Source: Gammaproteobacteria bacterium
GTDB lineage: Bacteria; Pseudomonadota; Gammaproteobacteria; VBWC01
Length of the DNA stretch: 64,000 nucleotides
Direction of reading: 5' to 3'
Assembly (NCBI GenBank): GCA_006218035.1
Contig: VBWC01000002.1
Span: 1-64,000, forward strand
Under the pieces are notes generated by a model. It had not been told where the DNA came from. It did not search any database and saw nothing but the letters and a program-made list of their open reading frames with translations. The translations under genes and the position numbers were made by a program. This document shows, in pieces, positions 51,538-61,122 of the stretch. Positions within the stretch are counted from its first letter, which is position 1. Every line of letters begins with the position of its first letter.

Positions 51538-52599
51538 TCAAACCAGTTCGCGGGTAACGTCGGGAAGCGAGCGGAGCAGCTCCTCAATTTCGCGCTCGCT
51601 CAAACGGTAGGTATTGTGTGACGTATAGTCGTCGAGATTCGCTTCCTCCTTATCGCCCTCCGTAAAATATTTATTGTAGTTCAGGTCTCTGTCATCCATC
51701 CTTACTCGGTAATAGTTATCCAGATCTTCGGCCTTGGCCAGTTCTTCACAGGTCGCCAGCGTCTCGTAAATTTTTTCGCCGTGACGCATCCCGATAATCT
51801 TTATTGGGCTGTCCGAATTGAATATTTTTTTTAACGCATTTGCCAAATCAATGACGGTACACGCCGGGGCCTTCTTTATAAAGATGTCCCCCTGGCTCGC
51901 ATTATTAAATGCATACACCACTAATTCTATGGCATCGCGGAGCGGCAATAGAAAACGGGTCATTTCCGGCACTGTCACCGTAATCGGCCGATTGGACTTG
52001 ATTTGCTTGATGAACAGCGGAATCACCGAACCCCTCGAACACATGACGTTTCCGTAACGAACGCTCGTAACCACAGTCTCCGTCTCGCTAATGTTTCTGG
52101 CGGCGGCCTGCACAACTTTCTCCATTAGCGCCTTTGTCATCCCCATCGCATTTACAGGATAAACTGCCTTGTCAGTACTCAGGCTGACGATCTTCGATAC
52201 CCGATGATCAATAGCAGCCTCCAGCAAATTATAACTGCCGACAATATTGGTCATTACCGCCTGCATCGGGAAGAACTCGCACGATGGCACCTGCTTAAGG
52301 GCCGCAGCGTGGAATATGTAGTCAACGCCTTTTACAGCCTTATCGAGGCTGTCTCGACTTCGCACGTCGCCTATATAAAATTTTACTTTTGAATTATCGA
52401 GATCAAGGCGCATTTGTTCCTGTTTTAACTCATCGCGGCTGAATATTCTCACCTCCCTGAACCCGCTATCCTTCTCCAAAAGATAGTCAAGGAACGCGTG
52501 ACCGAATGATCCCGTCCCCCCTGTAATCAAAATAGTCTTGCCAGAGAAATCCTTCACGTCGGCCCTATCTGCCTGGCTAGTATTATTGTTTCTGGACAC
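51538..52599 (-). CDS. UDP-GlcNAc 4,6-dehydratase/5-epimerase (WbjB/FnlA/CapE-like)
   Basis: 353 aa; KTILITGGTGSFGHAFLDYLLEKDSGFREVRIFSRDELKQEQMR...HAAALKQVPSCEFFPMQAVMTNIVGSYNLLEAAIDHRVSKIVSLSTDKAVYPVNAMGMTKALME. Confidence 0.93.
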   Translation of the reverse strand: MSRNNNTSQADRADVKDFSGKTILITGGTGSFGHAFLDYLLEKDSGFREVRIFSRDELKQEQMRLDLDNSKVKFYIGDVRSRDSLDKAVKGVDYIFHAAALKQVPSCEFFPMQAVMTNIVGSYNLLEAAIDHRVSKIVSLSTDKAVYPVNAMGMTKALMEKVVQAAARNISETETVVTSVRYGNVMCSRGSVIPLFIKQIKSNRPITVTVPEMTRFLLPLRDAIELVVYAFNNASQGDIFIKKAPACTVIDLANALKKIFNSDSPIKIIGMRHGEKIYETLATCEELAKAEDLDNYYRVRMDDRDLNYNKYFTEGDKEEANLDDYTSHNTYRLSEREIEELLRSLPDVTRELV

Positions 52600-53806
52600 T
52601 GCTCAATTCCTTCATCCAAGTCTCTAGTTGTTTGAATAATACTTCCCGGCTGAAATACATTTCACAATACTGCTTGCCTTTTCTCCCCATTTCTTCCCGT
52701 TCTTCCCGCGTCTTTTCATACATGGCTATTATCGCCTGCGCAAGCGCATCGGCATTTTCCGCCGGACAGGAGATACCGGCCCCCGACTCGGACACTATAC
52801 GCGCCCCCTCGCCATCGAGCATCGCCACTATGGGCCGCCCGCTGGCAAGATACGACTGTACTTTTCCCGGAATTGTCATTGCCAATATCGGAGCCCGCTT
52901 CAGGCTCACAAGCATTACATCAGCAGCCGCATAAAAGGCGGGCATTTTTTCTACCGGATGACGGCCCAGCAAGTGTACCGTTTTCTCCATCTCTCGGATC
53001 GCGACCTGCTCCCTGACCCATTCCAGCCGTCTCCCATCCCCAACGATCAACCAGTGAATATCGTGTTTATTTCTTAGCAGATCCGCAACATCCAATATAG
53101 TATCGAAATCCTGTGCCACACCGATATTGCCGGCAAACATTACGCGGAATCCAGAGGGCAGATCCATACCCTCGAGCTCCGCATTTCCCGTCTGGTACAC
53201 ATCCTCTGCCCAGCTGGGAAAATATTTGACCCTTTCTTGCGCCGCGCCATACTCCATGACGTGTGACAGGAATCCCCGCGATTGCACCAGTATCAGGTCG
53301 CAATGCCGATAGATAAAACGAACAAGTCTACCCACCATCGATATTATTGACCGATTTTTCACGGGACCTGCTTCCATCAAGCTATCGGGCCACAAGTCCA
53401 GCACCCAGAACGCTATGGGGGCTTTCTTCAATTTCTTTATAAAGATTGCCGGTATTCCTACCGTAATAGGCGACACTTCAAAAACAAATATTACATCGAA
53501 TTTGCCGCGCAGCCTGAACAACGCTGTCCCACACGACAACAAGGCAAACGACAGGTAATTAAGCATCAGCCGGATTGCGCCGGCGCGGCCGCGCGGCACA
53601 AGCGGCGCTCGAATTATCTCAATGCCACAGTAGGTTTGCCGCCGGTTTCGAAAGTAACCATAGCCTGGATAGAACTTTCCATCGGGATAGTTAGGAATGC
53701 CGGTTAGCACCGTGACTTGATGCCCATTATTTTTCAAGCCCTGAGCGAGGTCATTGATACGGAAATTTTCCGGCCAGAAATACTGTGTGACTATGAGTAT
53801 ATTCAA
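52583..53806 (-). CDS. Family-4 glycosyltransferase, WbuB-like (candidate L-FucNAc transferase)
   Basis: MNILIVTQYFWPENFRINDLAQGLKNNGHQVTVLTGIPNYPDGKFYPGYGYFRNRRQTYCGIEIIRAPLVPRGRAGAIRLMLNYLSFALL... WbuB-type N-terminus. Confidence 0.88.
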   Translation of the reverse strand: MNILIVTQYFWPENFRINDLAQGLKNNGHQVTVLTGIPNYPDGKFYPGYGYFRNRRQTYCGIEIIRAPLVPRGRAGAIRLMLNYLSFALLSCGTALFRLRGKFDVIFVFEVSPITVGIPAIFIKKLKKAPIAFWVLDLWPDSLMEAGPVKNRSIISMVGRLVRFIYRHCDLILVQSRGFLSHVMEYGAAQERVKYFPSWAEDVYQTGNAELEGMDLPSGFRVMFAGNIGVAQDFDTILDVADLLRNKHDIHWLIVGDGRRLEWVREQVAIREMEKTVHLLGRHPVEKMPAFYAAADVMLVSLKRAPILAMTIPGKVQSYLASGRPIVAMLDGEGARIVSESGAGISCPAENADALAQAIIAMYEKTREEREEMGRKGKQYCEMYFSREVLFKQLETWMKELSSVQKQ

Positions 53807-54945
53807 AATTTATTACTCACACGGCCGGCTATAAATGCAAGCGTTTCATTCGCACAACGTTCCCACGAATAATCCTGTGCACGGCCATGCGATTCGCCAG
53901 CCAGTCGGTAGCGAAGGTCCGGGTCGTCAAGCAATTTCTCTATCGCCGCCGCGATTTCGATGGGCTGTTCCGGATCAAAATATGCCCCCGCGGCACCTAG
54001 CACTTCGCTCATCGGCCCCCTATCTGAACAGACCACCGGGAGACCCGAGGCCATCCCTTCGAGCAATATATTGGGAAGGTTCTCGCAGCTCGACGCAAAC
54101 AGACACATGTCTGCGCTTGCGTATAATGTATGCAATGTATTGTGAGGTATTTCTCCCCGGTAACGGACGTATTGCTGGTTCGGGTCATGCCGCTCTATCG
54201 CCGATTGCAGCAGACGCATCGCTACAGCAGTACCCGGACCGACCAGATCGAGCGCCACGGGATATCCGGCGCTTCTCAGGCGAGCAACGCCCTCTACGAC
54301 GTGCCATTGATGTTTGTATAAATCGATTATGGAAACATACAAGATACGATACGGTCGGTCTACGGAATAATCCCGGATCGATAATTGTTTGCGTGGCGGT
54401 CCCGAGAACCGGTTGTCTATGCCATGCGGGATGATGGCTGTCCTGGCCTTTGTTGCCCTGATAATCCCCATGACTTGCTGTTTCGCGTAGTTCGTCAGGA
54501 AAATAAGGCCATCGGCATTCCGAAATGTCAGCGTCTGAGTCCAGCGAAGCAGCAGGAGCCTTATGGTTGCCCACGATAGCCCATACCGTTTCAGCTCGAC
54601 CCATTCGAACGGCAACATGTTCCGGCTCATCGAGACTATCGGGTGGAAATCGCCGGAATAGGACCCCCCCGGAACAAACAGTGCATCACAACCGGACTCC
54701 CGGGCCAGCCTGGAAAGTCGGTATTTCTGCCAGAAGACCCTGTGTAACAGGCTCTTGTCCAGGACGGCCTGGCGACTTTTGATCATCCACGGACGATCCT
54801 CAATGCGACTCAGAGTTGCGGTTCCGCTCCAGACTATCACTTTCGAAAAGCCATGGTCTGACGGCTTCGCCGCTCGCAGTACTTCTACAAGATGAGTAAC
54901 GCCGCCCCCCGCCCGTAGATTGGACGCGTCAATACCCAGTATCAT
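53803..54945 (-). CDS. Glycosyltransferase (GT1/GT4 family)
   Basis: 380 aa; IIPHGIDNRF...PYRILYVSIIDLYKHQWHVVEGVARL...DMCLFASSCENLPNILLEGMASGLPVVCSDRGPMSEVLG. Confidence 0.9.
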   Translation of the reverse strand: MILGIDASNLRAGGGVTHLVEVLRAAKPSDHGFSKVIVWSGTATLSRIEDRPWMIKSRQAVLDKSLLHRVFWQKYRLSRLARESGCDALFVPGGSYSGDFHPIVSMSRNMLPFEWVELKRYGLSWATIRLLLLRWTQTLTFRNADGLIFLTNYAKQQVMGIIRATKARTAIIPHGIDNRFSGPPRKQLSIRDYSVDRPYRILYVSIIDLYKHQWHVVEGVARLRSAGYPVALDLVGPGTAVAMRLLQSAIERHDPNQQYVRYRGEIPHNTLHTLYASADMCLFASSCENLPNILLEGMASGLPVVCSDRGPMSEVLGAAGAYFDPEQPIEIAAAIEKLLDDPDLRYRLAGESHGRAQDYSWERCANETLAFIAGRVSNKF

Positions 54946-55928
54946 CAGGGTCGACGACCCGTGCCAACAAGGTGACTTTCGTGAAACACCTTAACTCCCA
55001 CAAGCCCTGCGTCTGCCATCCAACCTCTCACCGTTTCCGATGATTGAGGGTTATCGTATGCTGGCGCCAGCATGTCGAAAGTATCCAGTACCGCCCACTC
55101 TTTCAGTTGCTGTTCGCTAAGAGGAAATACACCCGTGTAATCTGCTATCGGTATTAAACGCTTGAGAAAGCGACCGATCACTGGAACTCGCCCCAGCAAC
55201 CGGCTCACTGGCAATAGTACCGGCACCACACTCTCAACCACCTTAAACAGTTGCTGTTGTTGCATGCGCCTGGTGATTGGTCGAACGACATATTTTGCAT
55301 GAAGCATTGTCCTGATTCTTTTCCAGTAAAAATCCACGCATATCCGACCATCTGCCGCAAGCATCGGCGGCAGCGCCGCAAACGCCTTCGCAACGTCAGG
55401 CGTGTGCTGCAGGACACCGAGCGAGTATACGAACGGGAAAAATCCGCTGCTGAACGGCAGCGCATATATGTCGCCCTGTACTACATGAAGATTTGGATGC
55501 TGCCCCAGATTGGCGTAGCACGCGTCAACAGCACTGGAGTAATCCAATGCGCAGACTTTTGCGCCCGCTTGCAGGGCTATCTCCGCAAACCGTCCCGCTC
55601 CGCACCCGACGTCCAGCACCCATTTACCGGCAATATCCTGCGGGCGCCACCCGGTCGCCTTCCAGAAACGATCAGCTGATATCGTCTGGCCGGAATAACT
55701 GTCCAGCTGTGTCTGGCGAAACCGGTTCCACTGCATTCCAAAATTATCCGCGTAATTCGCTTCCGGCACGAAACGCGGCACAAATTCCCGAATCGGATAC
55801 CTGTTTCCGCTTTTTTCCGAACGAAGCCACCCGGAGTAAACGCGATCGCCCCGGTATTGCGGCTCGATAAGCGCTAGCGCCTCCCCAGTGTTTGGACAGC
55901 GCAGAATATCAAGCAATTCTAGATGCAC
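54945..55928 (-). CDS. SAM-dependent methyltransferase with Trm112-like N-terminus
   Basis: 327 aa; N-term LLDILRCPNTGEALAL...; KWVLDVGCGAGRFAEIALQAGAKVCALDYSSAVDACYANLG. Confidence 0.88.
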   Translation of the reverse strand: MHLELLDILRCPNTGEALALIEPQYRGDRVYSGWLRSEKSGNRYPIREFVPRFVPEANYADNFGMQWNRFRQTQLDSYSGQTISADRFWKATGWRPQDIAGKWVLDVGCGAGRFAEIALQAGAKVCALDYSSAVDACYANLGQHPNLHVVQGDIYALPFSSGFFPFVYSLGVLQHTPDVAKAFAALPPMLAADGRICVDFYWKRIRTMLHAKYVVRPITRRMQQQQLFKVVESVVPVLLPVSRLLGRVPVIGRFLKRLIPIADYTGVFPLSEQQLKEWAVLDTFDMLAPAYDNPQSSETVRGWMADAGLVGVKVFHESHLVGTGRRP

Positions 55929-56034
55929 GGTACATAAGCCATGTAGTTGTTATCGCCCCAATGACATATATCGAGCAGGAAGCTTCGGCGGCGCGCAAAA
56001 CGAGTGATCCTTGCCAAAATACCTGGGAATCAGT

Positions 56035-57219
56035 CTAGTTTACCGTGGGTCGATTCTCAATATCTCCGGAGATATTCTGATAAACCAACGCTGCGAATAA
56101 ATGAAGGGCAGCATTGTTAAAGTGCATGTCGTCGTATCCCATTCGTTCGGTGTAGTCGAATTTGCTATCCGGAAAATATTCTTCAGCGACGCGGATTGAC
56201 TCTTTACCCCATTCATTGGGCATTTTGTTCTGCATCTCGACTATTGTCGTCCCCTCCAGTCTTTTCGAGCTTCGGATTTTGCCAATCGCATCGAAGGTCA
56301 ACTCATCTATCAACTCCGCGAACGGGTTTCGCGATTCATATCCATGAGGATAGCGAAATAATTTTTGAGTTATCAAAATAAACTTGATGTGACGAGCCTC
56401 GCACAAGGTTTTCATGTTAAATATATTATCAATCAATGCATCTACGGCCTGCGCGTACCCAATATCATATCCTCTATAGGTTGGAGGTTCTGGCCAAGGT
56501 ATTGGCTGCTTCATGGTCAAATAAGACAGATCCGCCTTCTTCAGGTACCCGTTCAGCGCGTTCTTGTATTTGTACCGATTTACCAACTCCAATATAAAAG
56601 GGTAGCCGACCGGTTCGTATACCGGTTTCGTTTCACCGGAACCTTCTTTTATCCTATAGGGGATCCGCATGTGACTATAATCCCGTTTGAAATCGGGATA
56701 GAACGACAGCCAGAAAATATCGTTGATAGGCAAATAGGCAACAACCATATCCGGTTCATACGAAAACCCCGAGATCACCAAATCGATAACGTTCTCCTGC
56801 GACGTATATCCACCGGCACTGGCACTAATAGCCTTGTATTCACGTCTTTCCGGCGTTGTCGAACGCTTGTTAAGTAACTCTACTGTGTAGAACGGCCATG
56901 GCTGGAAGGTAGTCGATCCTCCCAGAAACAGTATCCTGTATTCTCCGCTCTTTTTTTTAATCCGGGAAATTCCTTGATCCTGGGGTAGCACTAAATGACC
57001 ATACTCATTTGCCATCGCGATACCATCGTAGAATTTCTCTCCCGGTTTGTTCATGTAGCTCTTGTAAGGATGCTCAATTATCTGCATCTTCTCTTTTAAA
57101 CCTTCCCGAATATCCGGCACTACATAAAAATACCGCAGGTACACACCTATCAAGCCATCGATCGCCAATAGTGTAAGACCTAACGTGATACCCGATAATA
57201 TTACGTGCCTTTTGGTCAT
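56035..57219 (-). CDS. Membrane-anchored SGNH/GDSL-hydrolase-like protein
   Basis: 394 aa; single N-terminal TM, YRILFLGGSTTFQPWPFYTVELLN (GGST block I), C-terminal YDDMHFNNAALHLFA (DxxH). Confidence 0.7.
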   Translation of the reverse strand: MTKRHVILSGITLGLTLLAIDGLIGVYLRYFYVVPDIREGLKEKMQIIEHPYKSYMNKPGEKFYDGIAMANEYGHLVLPQDQGISRIKKKSGEYRILFLGGSTTFQPWPFYTVELLNKRSTTPERREYKAISASAGGYTSQENVIDLVISGFSYEPDMVVAYLPINDIFWLSFYPDFKRDYSHMRIPYRIKEGSGETKPVYEPVGYPFILELVNRYKYKNALNGYLKKADLSYLTMKQPIPWPEPPTYRGYDIGYAQAVDALIDNIFNMKTLCEARHIKFILITQKLFRYPHGYESRNPFAELIDELTFDAIGKIRSSKRLEGTTIVEMQNKMPNEWGKESIRVAEEYFPDSKFDYTERMGYDDMHFNNAALHLFAALVYQNISGDIENRPTVN

Positions 57220-57344
57220 CAGGTTATTCTCAATGATTTTAAAACGCAGTTACTCTTCATGTTCGTTAAACACCCGTTTTTCCGACCCTGAATACATAAC
57301 GATTTGCATATACGTCTGATAACATTTCGGGTGACAATACATCC

Positions 57345-58427
57345 TTATCCCGCCGGCGACGTTCCCGCCCTGCCTGACACAAACACAACAACGCGTTGTA
57401 CCAGGAAATTAAGTACAAATAGCGAAAGATCCACTACAACTTTGATCATTACGACGTGCTTGGGCGCTATTTCTGAAAAATAGTCAACGAGGAACGCGGA
57501 GAGCGAAACAATAAATATCGCCAATATTACATATTGCGTCATCTCCCTCGAGGTGTGACGTCTATCTACGGAACGAAACACTGCGTATTTATTAATGAAA
57601 AAGTTCGTGGTGCCGGACACCAGTCGTGCGCAATAACTACTAATGATAATGTCGTTAAATATTGTGCGGAATATTACGAAAAATACTATATCAACCGCAA
57701 AGGATACTGCTGAAGATAACGTGTAGCGCACAAATACACTGTAAACCCGAATCGAATCCAGAACGGGGTTAAAATGAGAAGAGGCATTATCATCTATATA
57801 TATTGTTGATATCGGAACTTCCAAAAGTTCCGCCCCCCATTTATTTGCGTTCAGAAGTACTTCCAACTCGTACTCATAACGGTTAGTAGAAAGCGCCACT
57901 AAATCATTCAGGAAACGTACTGGAACACCCCTCAATCCCGTTTGGGTATCCTGCAGCCGCTTACCCGTAAACAGGCGAAAGACCCGTTTAGTCAATTCGT
58001 TTCCAAAACGACTTCGCCATGGCACGTTATCACCAAATGACCGGACCCCCAGCACCATGGCGTCTCCTCGCGATGCCGATAACTGAGCAACCATTACAAT
58101 ATCGCCAATCGCATGCTGACCGTCTGCATCTGCGGTAACCACAGCCCTGACGGACGCATCATTCAGATCAAGTATATGTTGGAATCCGCGTTTTAATGCG
58201 GCTCCTTTCCCTGAATTTACCGGAACGTCTATTACGCTCACGGCTTCAGTATTCCTGATTTTCGCAAATATCGAAGCGCAACGCGTGCTTGAACCGTCAT
58301 TGACAATAACTATATATTTGAATCCCTCTTCCGACAGGGACTCGACCAATGTAATCAAGCTATCGCCAGGATTGTATGCCGGAATAACTACCGCCACGCC
58401 GGGTGTTGAGTTTCTAGATCCCGACAT
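57345..58427 (-). CDS. Fusion of GT2 polyprenyl-phosphate glycosyltransferase and GtrA-like membrane domain
   Basis: 360 aa; GVAVVIPAYNPGDSLITLVESL...VTADADGQHAIGDI..., TQTGLRGVPVRFLNDL; C-terminal FVRYTLSSAVSFAVDIVFFVIFRTIFND...TNFFINKYAVFRS (GtrA-type). Confidence 0.88.
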   Translation of the reverse strand: MSGSRNSTPGVAVVIPAYNPGDSLITLVESLSEEGFKYIVIVNDGSSTRCASIFAKIRNTEAVSVIDVPVNSGKGAALKRGFQHILDLNDASVRAVVTADADGQHAIGDIVMVAQLSASRGDAMVLGVRSFGDNVPWRSRFGNELTKRVFRLFTGKRLQDTQTGLRGVPVRFLNDLVALSTNRYEYELEVLLNANKWGAELLEVPISTIYIDDNASSHFNPVLDSIRVYSVFVRYTLSSAVSFAVDIVFFVIFRTIFNDIIISSYCARLVSGTTNFFINKYAVFRSVDRRHTSREMTQYVILAIFIVSLSAFLVDYFSEIAPKHVVMIKVVVDLSLFVLNFLVQRVVVFVSGRAGTSPAG

Positions 58428-58520
58428 TATTTATCAATACAACGAACATTGTATTTGCCCCCAACATTCCATTGCCGTTCCAGCGTATGATTATGACTGA
58501 TTGCAGATCGACACACATAC

Positions 58521-60977
58521 TCACTCCACCGACAACTTGCAGAGTCTCGTTACCTCGGCCCCCTTGATAACGCACATATTCCTTGACCATGACATTCCAC
58601 ACGAGGCCGCATACAACTCTCTATTCTTCGGAACCACGGTAGCAATTAGTCTTGGCAGAGTAACATTCTCGGAAAAAACGCTTAGTTTAAACCGATTTTC
58701 GAGCTCGCCAACCTCCATACTTGCCGGCCAACCTGTTTCTTTAATTACTCTCTTACCCGACTGATACTGGATCTCCGCGCTATTGATTGCCGATAAAATC
58801 AACGAATAATTCTGCCTCACATCATCGTCAACAAATACTTCAATTGAAGAATCGTTCTTGCTGCCCATCTCCCACCAATCCGCCTCCCCTCCCATCAAAT
58901 CTATAGTGCTCAAGAAATTGCCGTTTATCGGCGACCTGAAATTGTTTTGATGGTACTTGATATCAGGACAGTCAACCAGAATCCTCCCGTTGGTGGGATT
59001 CTTGAGACAAAGTGCCGGCAACTCATAAGCTCGCTGGACATCGCCCAACTTTTCCTGTTCTGCCAGTGCAGTCGTCGCATTCAGACACCTCATGTCGATC
59101 GCGGACGAATGTGCTTCGGGCAATAAGTCATACATTCGATCACTAAATGCCAGACCTATCCCGTCCAGCCGCAGACTGTCGGGCACCCATTTCTTTGGAT
59201 GGAACGCGATAAAGTCCGCGTCCGGGGGCAGTTCACCAAACCGGTATTTCTCCGAACTTCTAAACCTCCCATCGAAGCGCTCGAACGGAACCGGTATATA
59301 TATTTCTAATTCCGGATACCTCTGTTTCAATGAAAAATACAGCTCGGAAACTCCAACTTCCTCTGTTACGCTCCGCGAATACGCCGTCGTAATTTCGCCT
59401 GGTGATATGCTTAGAAACTTGACATTATTTATAAAGTCGAAATTATCGTGTTCTTCTTCTTTATTGTCACCATACATGCCGACCAATCCGAGAACCAGGA
59501 AACAAATAAAGAAACTTCTGGAATAATAGGAGCTATCCGCCTTGCCGAATATCCCGTATGCCCCCAGTAGCAACGCAAACAGCAGTACGCCATCAAGGTT
59601 ATAAAACCCATAAAACAGATATTTCCACCAAAGAAAAATACCGGCCCACACAGGAATACTAAATATCGGAAATATTACCGTTACATAAATTAGGAAAATC
59701 AATATGACGTAAATTGCTATGTCGGACTTAAATTCCTGATAGAGCACGACGAATCTGTAATCGAGGAACAGCAGTTTCGGGCTTATGTAGATGTTACCCG
59801 GCATACCCTTTGAGCTTAGCTGTTCGCTATAAAATAAATTTTTGTCCGATTCCCGGCGCAGGTAGGTTTGATTCTCCTGCTCTGTTCCAGGCTTCCAGGA
59901 TTCCTTCACCTCAAATACCTGTTGTTTTTTTGCTTCGAGATTCTGTTGGGCCGCACCTCCCAAGCCGGTCAGTGTAACGTTAAGCTCGTGGTTATCTCTC
60001 GTGCTTTCTTGTCCTCTGTCCTTATAGTGGTCAATGGCATACGGTGCGATCGCCAACACTACTGCCAAAGCGACCATCGCACTGCACCGCCACCCGTTCT
60101 TTACCGATTGCCATAGTAATACGACGCTCAAGGTCAAAAAAAACGGCAATGCCAATGCCTTGATATTCGCAAGTCCGAATACGTATAAGAATGTCGCTAC
60201 CGGCTGACTTTGCAAACGATAGATATTCATCGCCATACCAAAAGCCATCATTCCGGTTATGGTATCCGGCAAGCCGGATGATAGTTTGTCTACAAATCCC
60301 AATACGACGACGGACAATACAAATGACGACATTCCGATGATGTAAAAAATCGCATATCGCTTGTTATACGGCCTGTTGGCCCACGCAAGATTTGCGACAC
60401 GTAGTACCGAAAACGACAAGTACTGAACCATAATTAATTTGTATACGAGAGTCGCCGGCGATAAGATGCTTGTCGTGTCGAACAGTCTCATTAACATAGA
60501 CATCAGTATCGGCATGTTTTGCGGGTACGAAAACTTATACTCCGCTAACGTATCCCTGCTGGCCCAATGAGACGCCCAGGTACCCCATGAAAAGAAGGCA
60601 TCACCTCTCAATTCAAGGTTTATATGGCCCGCCATGCCTGCTGCAAGAGCACTAAGCAGTCCGACACATAAAACGAGATAATTACGCTGAAGGTATATTG
60701 CCGCGCTCCCGGTAAAACTTGCTTTTTCCGGCATGTATAACGCGTGGTAGCGAACGATAGCGAGCCTCGTCAACGGGAGCAAATAAATAACCAGCCCTGC
60801 CCATCCTCGACTGTTGTAAGGCGACATCCCCAGAAGATAGAACACCAATATTCCGTAAGATAACCCCACCTCGAAATTTGCGATAAAGTTCCCGGGCTTG
60901 TACTCCGACCATTGAGTCAAACATCGCCCCACCCTCTCGGCCATAATAATTATCAGGATGCTACTAATCAGCAACAT
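58521..60977 (-). CDS. Large polytopic membrane protein, GT-C glycosyltransferase-like
   Basis: 818 aa; about 12 hydrophobic segments, then a soluble C-terminal domain; first loop ELRGDAFFSWGTWASHWA (acidic motif as in GT-C enzymes). Confidence 0.6.
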   Translation of the reverse strand: MLLISSILIIIMAERVGRCLTQWSEYKPGNFIANFEVGLSYGILVFYLLGMSPYNSRGWAGLVIYLLPLTRLAIVRYHALYMPEKASFTGSAAIYLQRNYLVLCVGLLSALAAGMAGHINLELRGDAFFSWGTWASHWASRDTLAEYKFSYPQNMPILMSMLMRLFDTTSILSPATLVYKLIMVQYLSFSVLRVANLAWANRPYNKRYAIFYIIGMSSFVLSVVVLGFVDKLSSGLPDTITGMMAFGMAMNIYRLQSQPVATFLYVFGLANIKALALPFFLTLSVVLLWQSVKNGWRCSAMVALAVVLAIAPYAIDHYKDRGQESTRDNHELNVTLTGLGGAAQQNLEAKKQQVFEVKESWKPGTEQENQTYLRRESDKNLFYSEQLSSKGMPGNIYISPKLLFLDYRFVVLYQEFKSDIAIYVILIFLIYVTVIFPIFSIPVWAGIFLWWKYLFYGFYNLDGVLLFALLLGAYGIFGKADSSYYSRSFFICFLVLGLVGMYGDNKEEEHDNFDFINNVKFLSISPGEITTAYSRSVTEEVGVSELYFSLKQRYPELEIYIPVPFERFDGRFRSSEKYRFGELPPDADFIAFHPKKWVPDSLRLDGIGLAFSDRMYDLLPEAHSSAIDMRCLNATTALAEQEKLGDVQRAYELPALCLKNPTNGRILVDCPDIKYHQNNFRSPINGNFLSTIDLMGGEADWWEMGSKNDSSIEVFVDDDVRQNYSLILSAINSAEIQYQSGKRVIKETGWPASMEVGELENRFKLSVFSENVTLPRLIATVVPKNRELYAASCGMSWSRNMCVIKGAEVTRLCKLSVE

Positions 60978-61122
60978 AAGATTATTTTTGTTCGCGAATA
61001 TTTATTAAGATTCATAACGTTTTTTATTTAATGAGAGCGCGCCACTACCCTGACACCCGCCGTTATCATGAGACTATCGCTATTTCGGCAGACATCACTA
61101 TTGGTCATTTCCAACACGGGCT

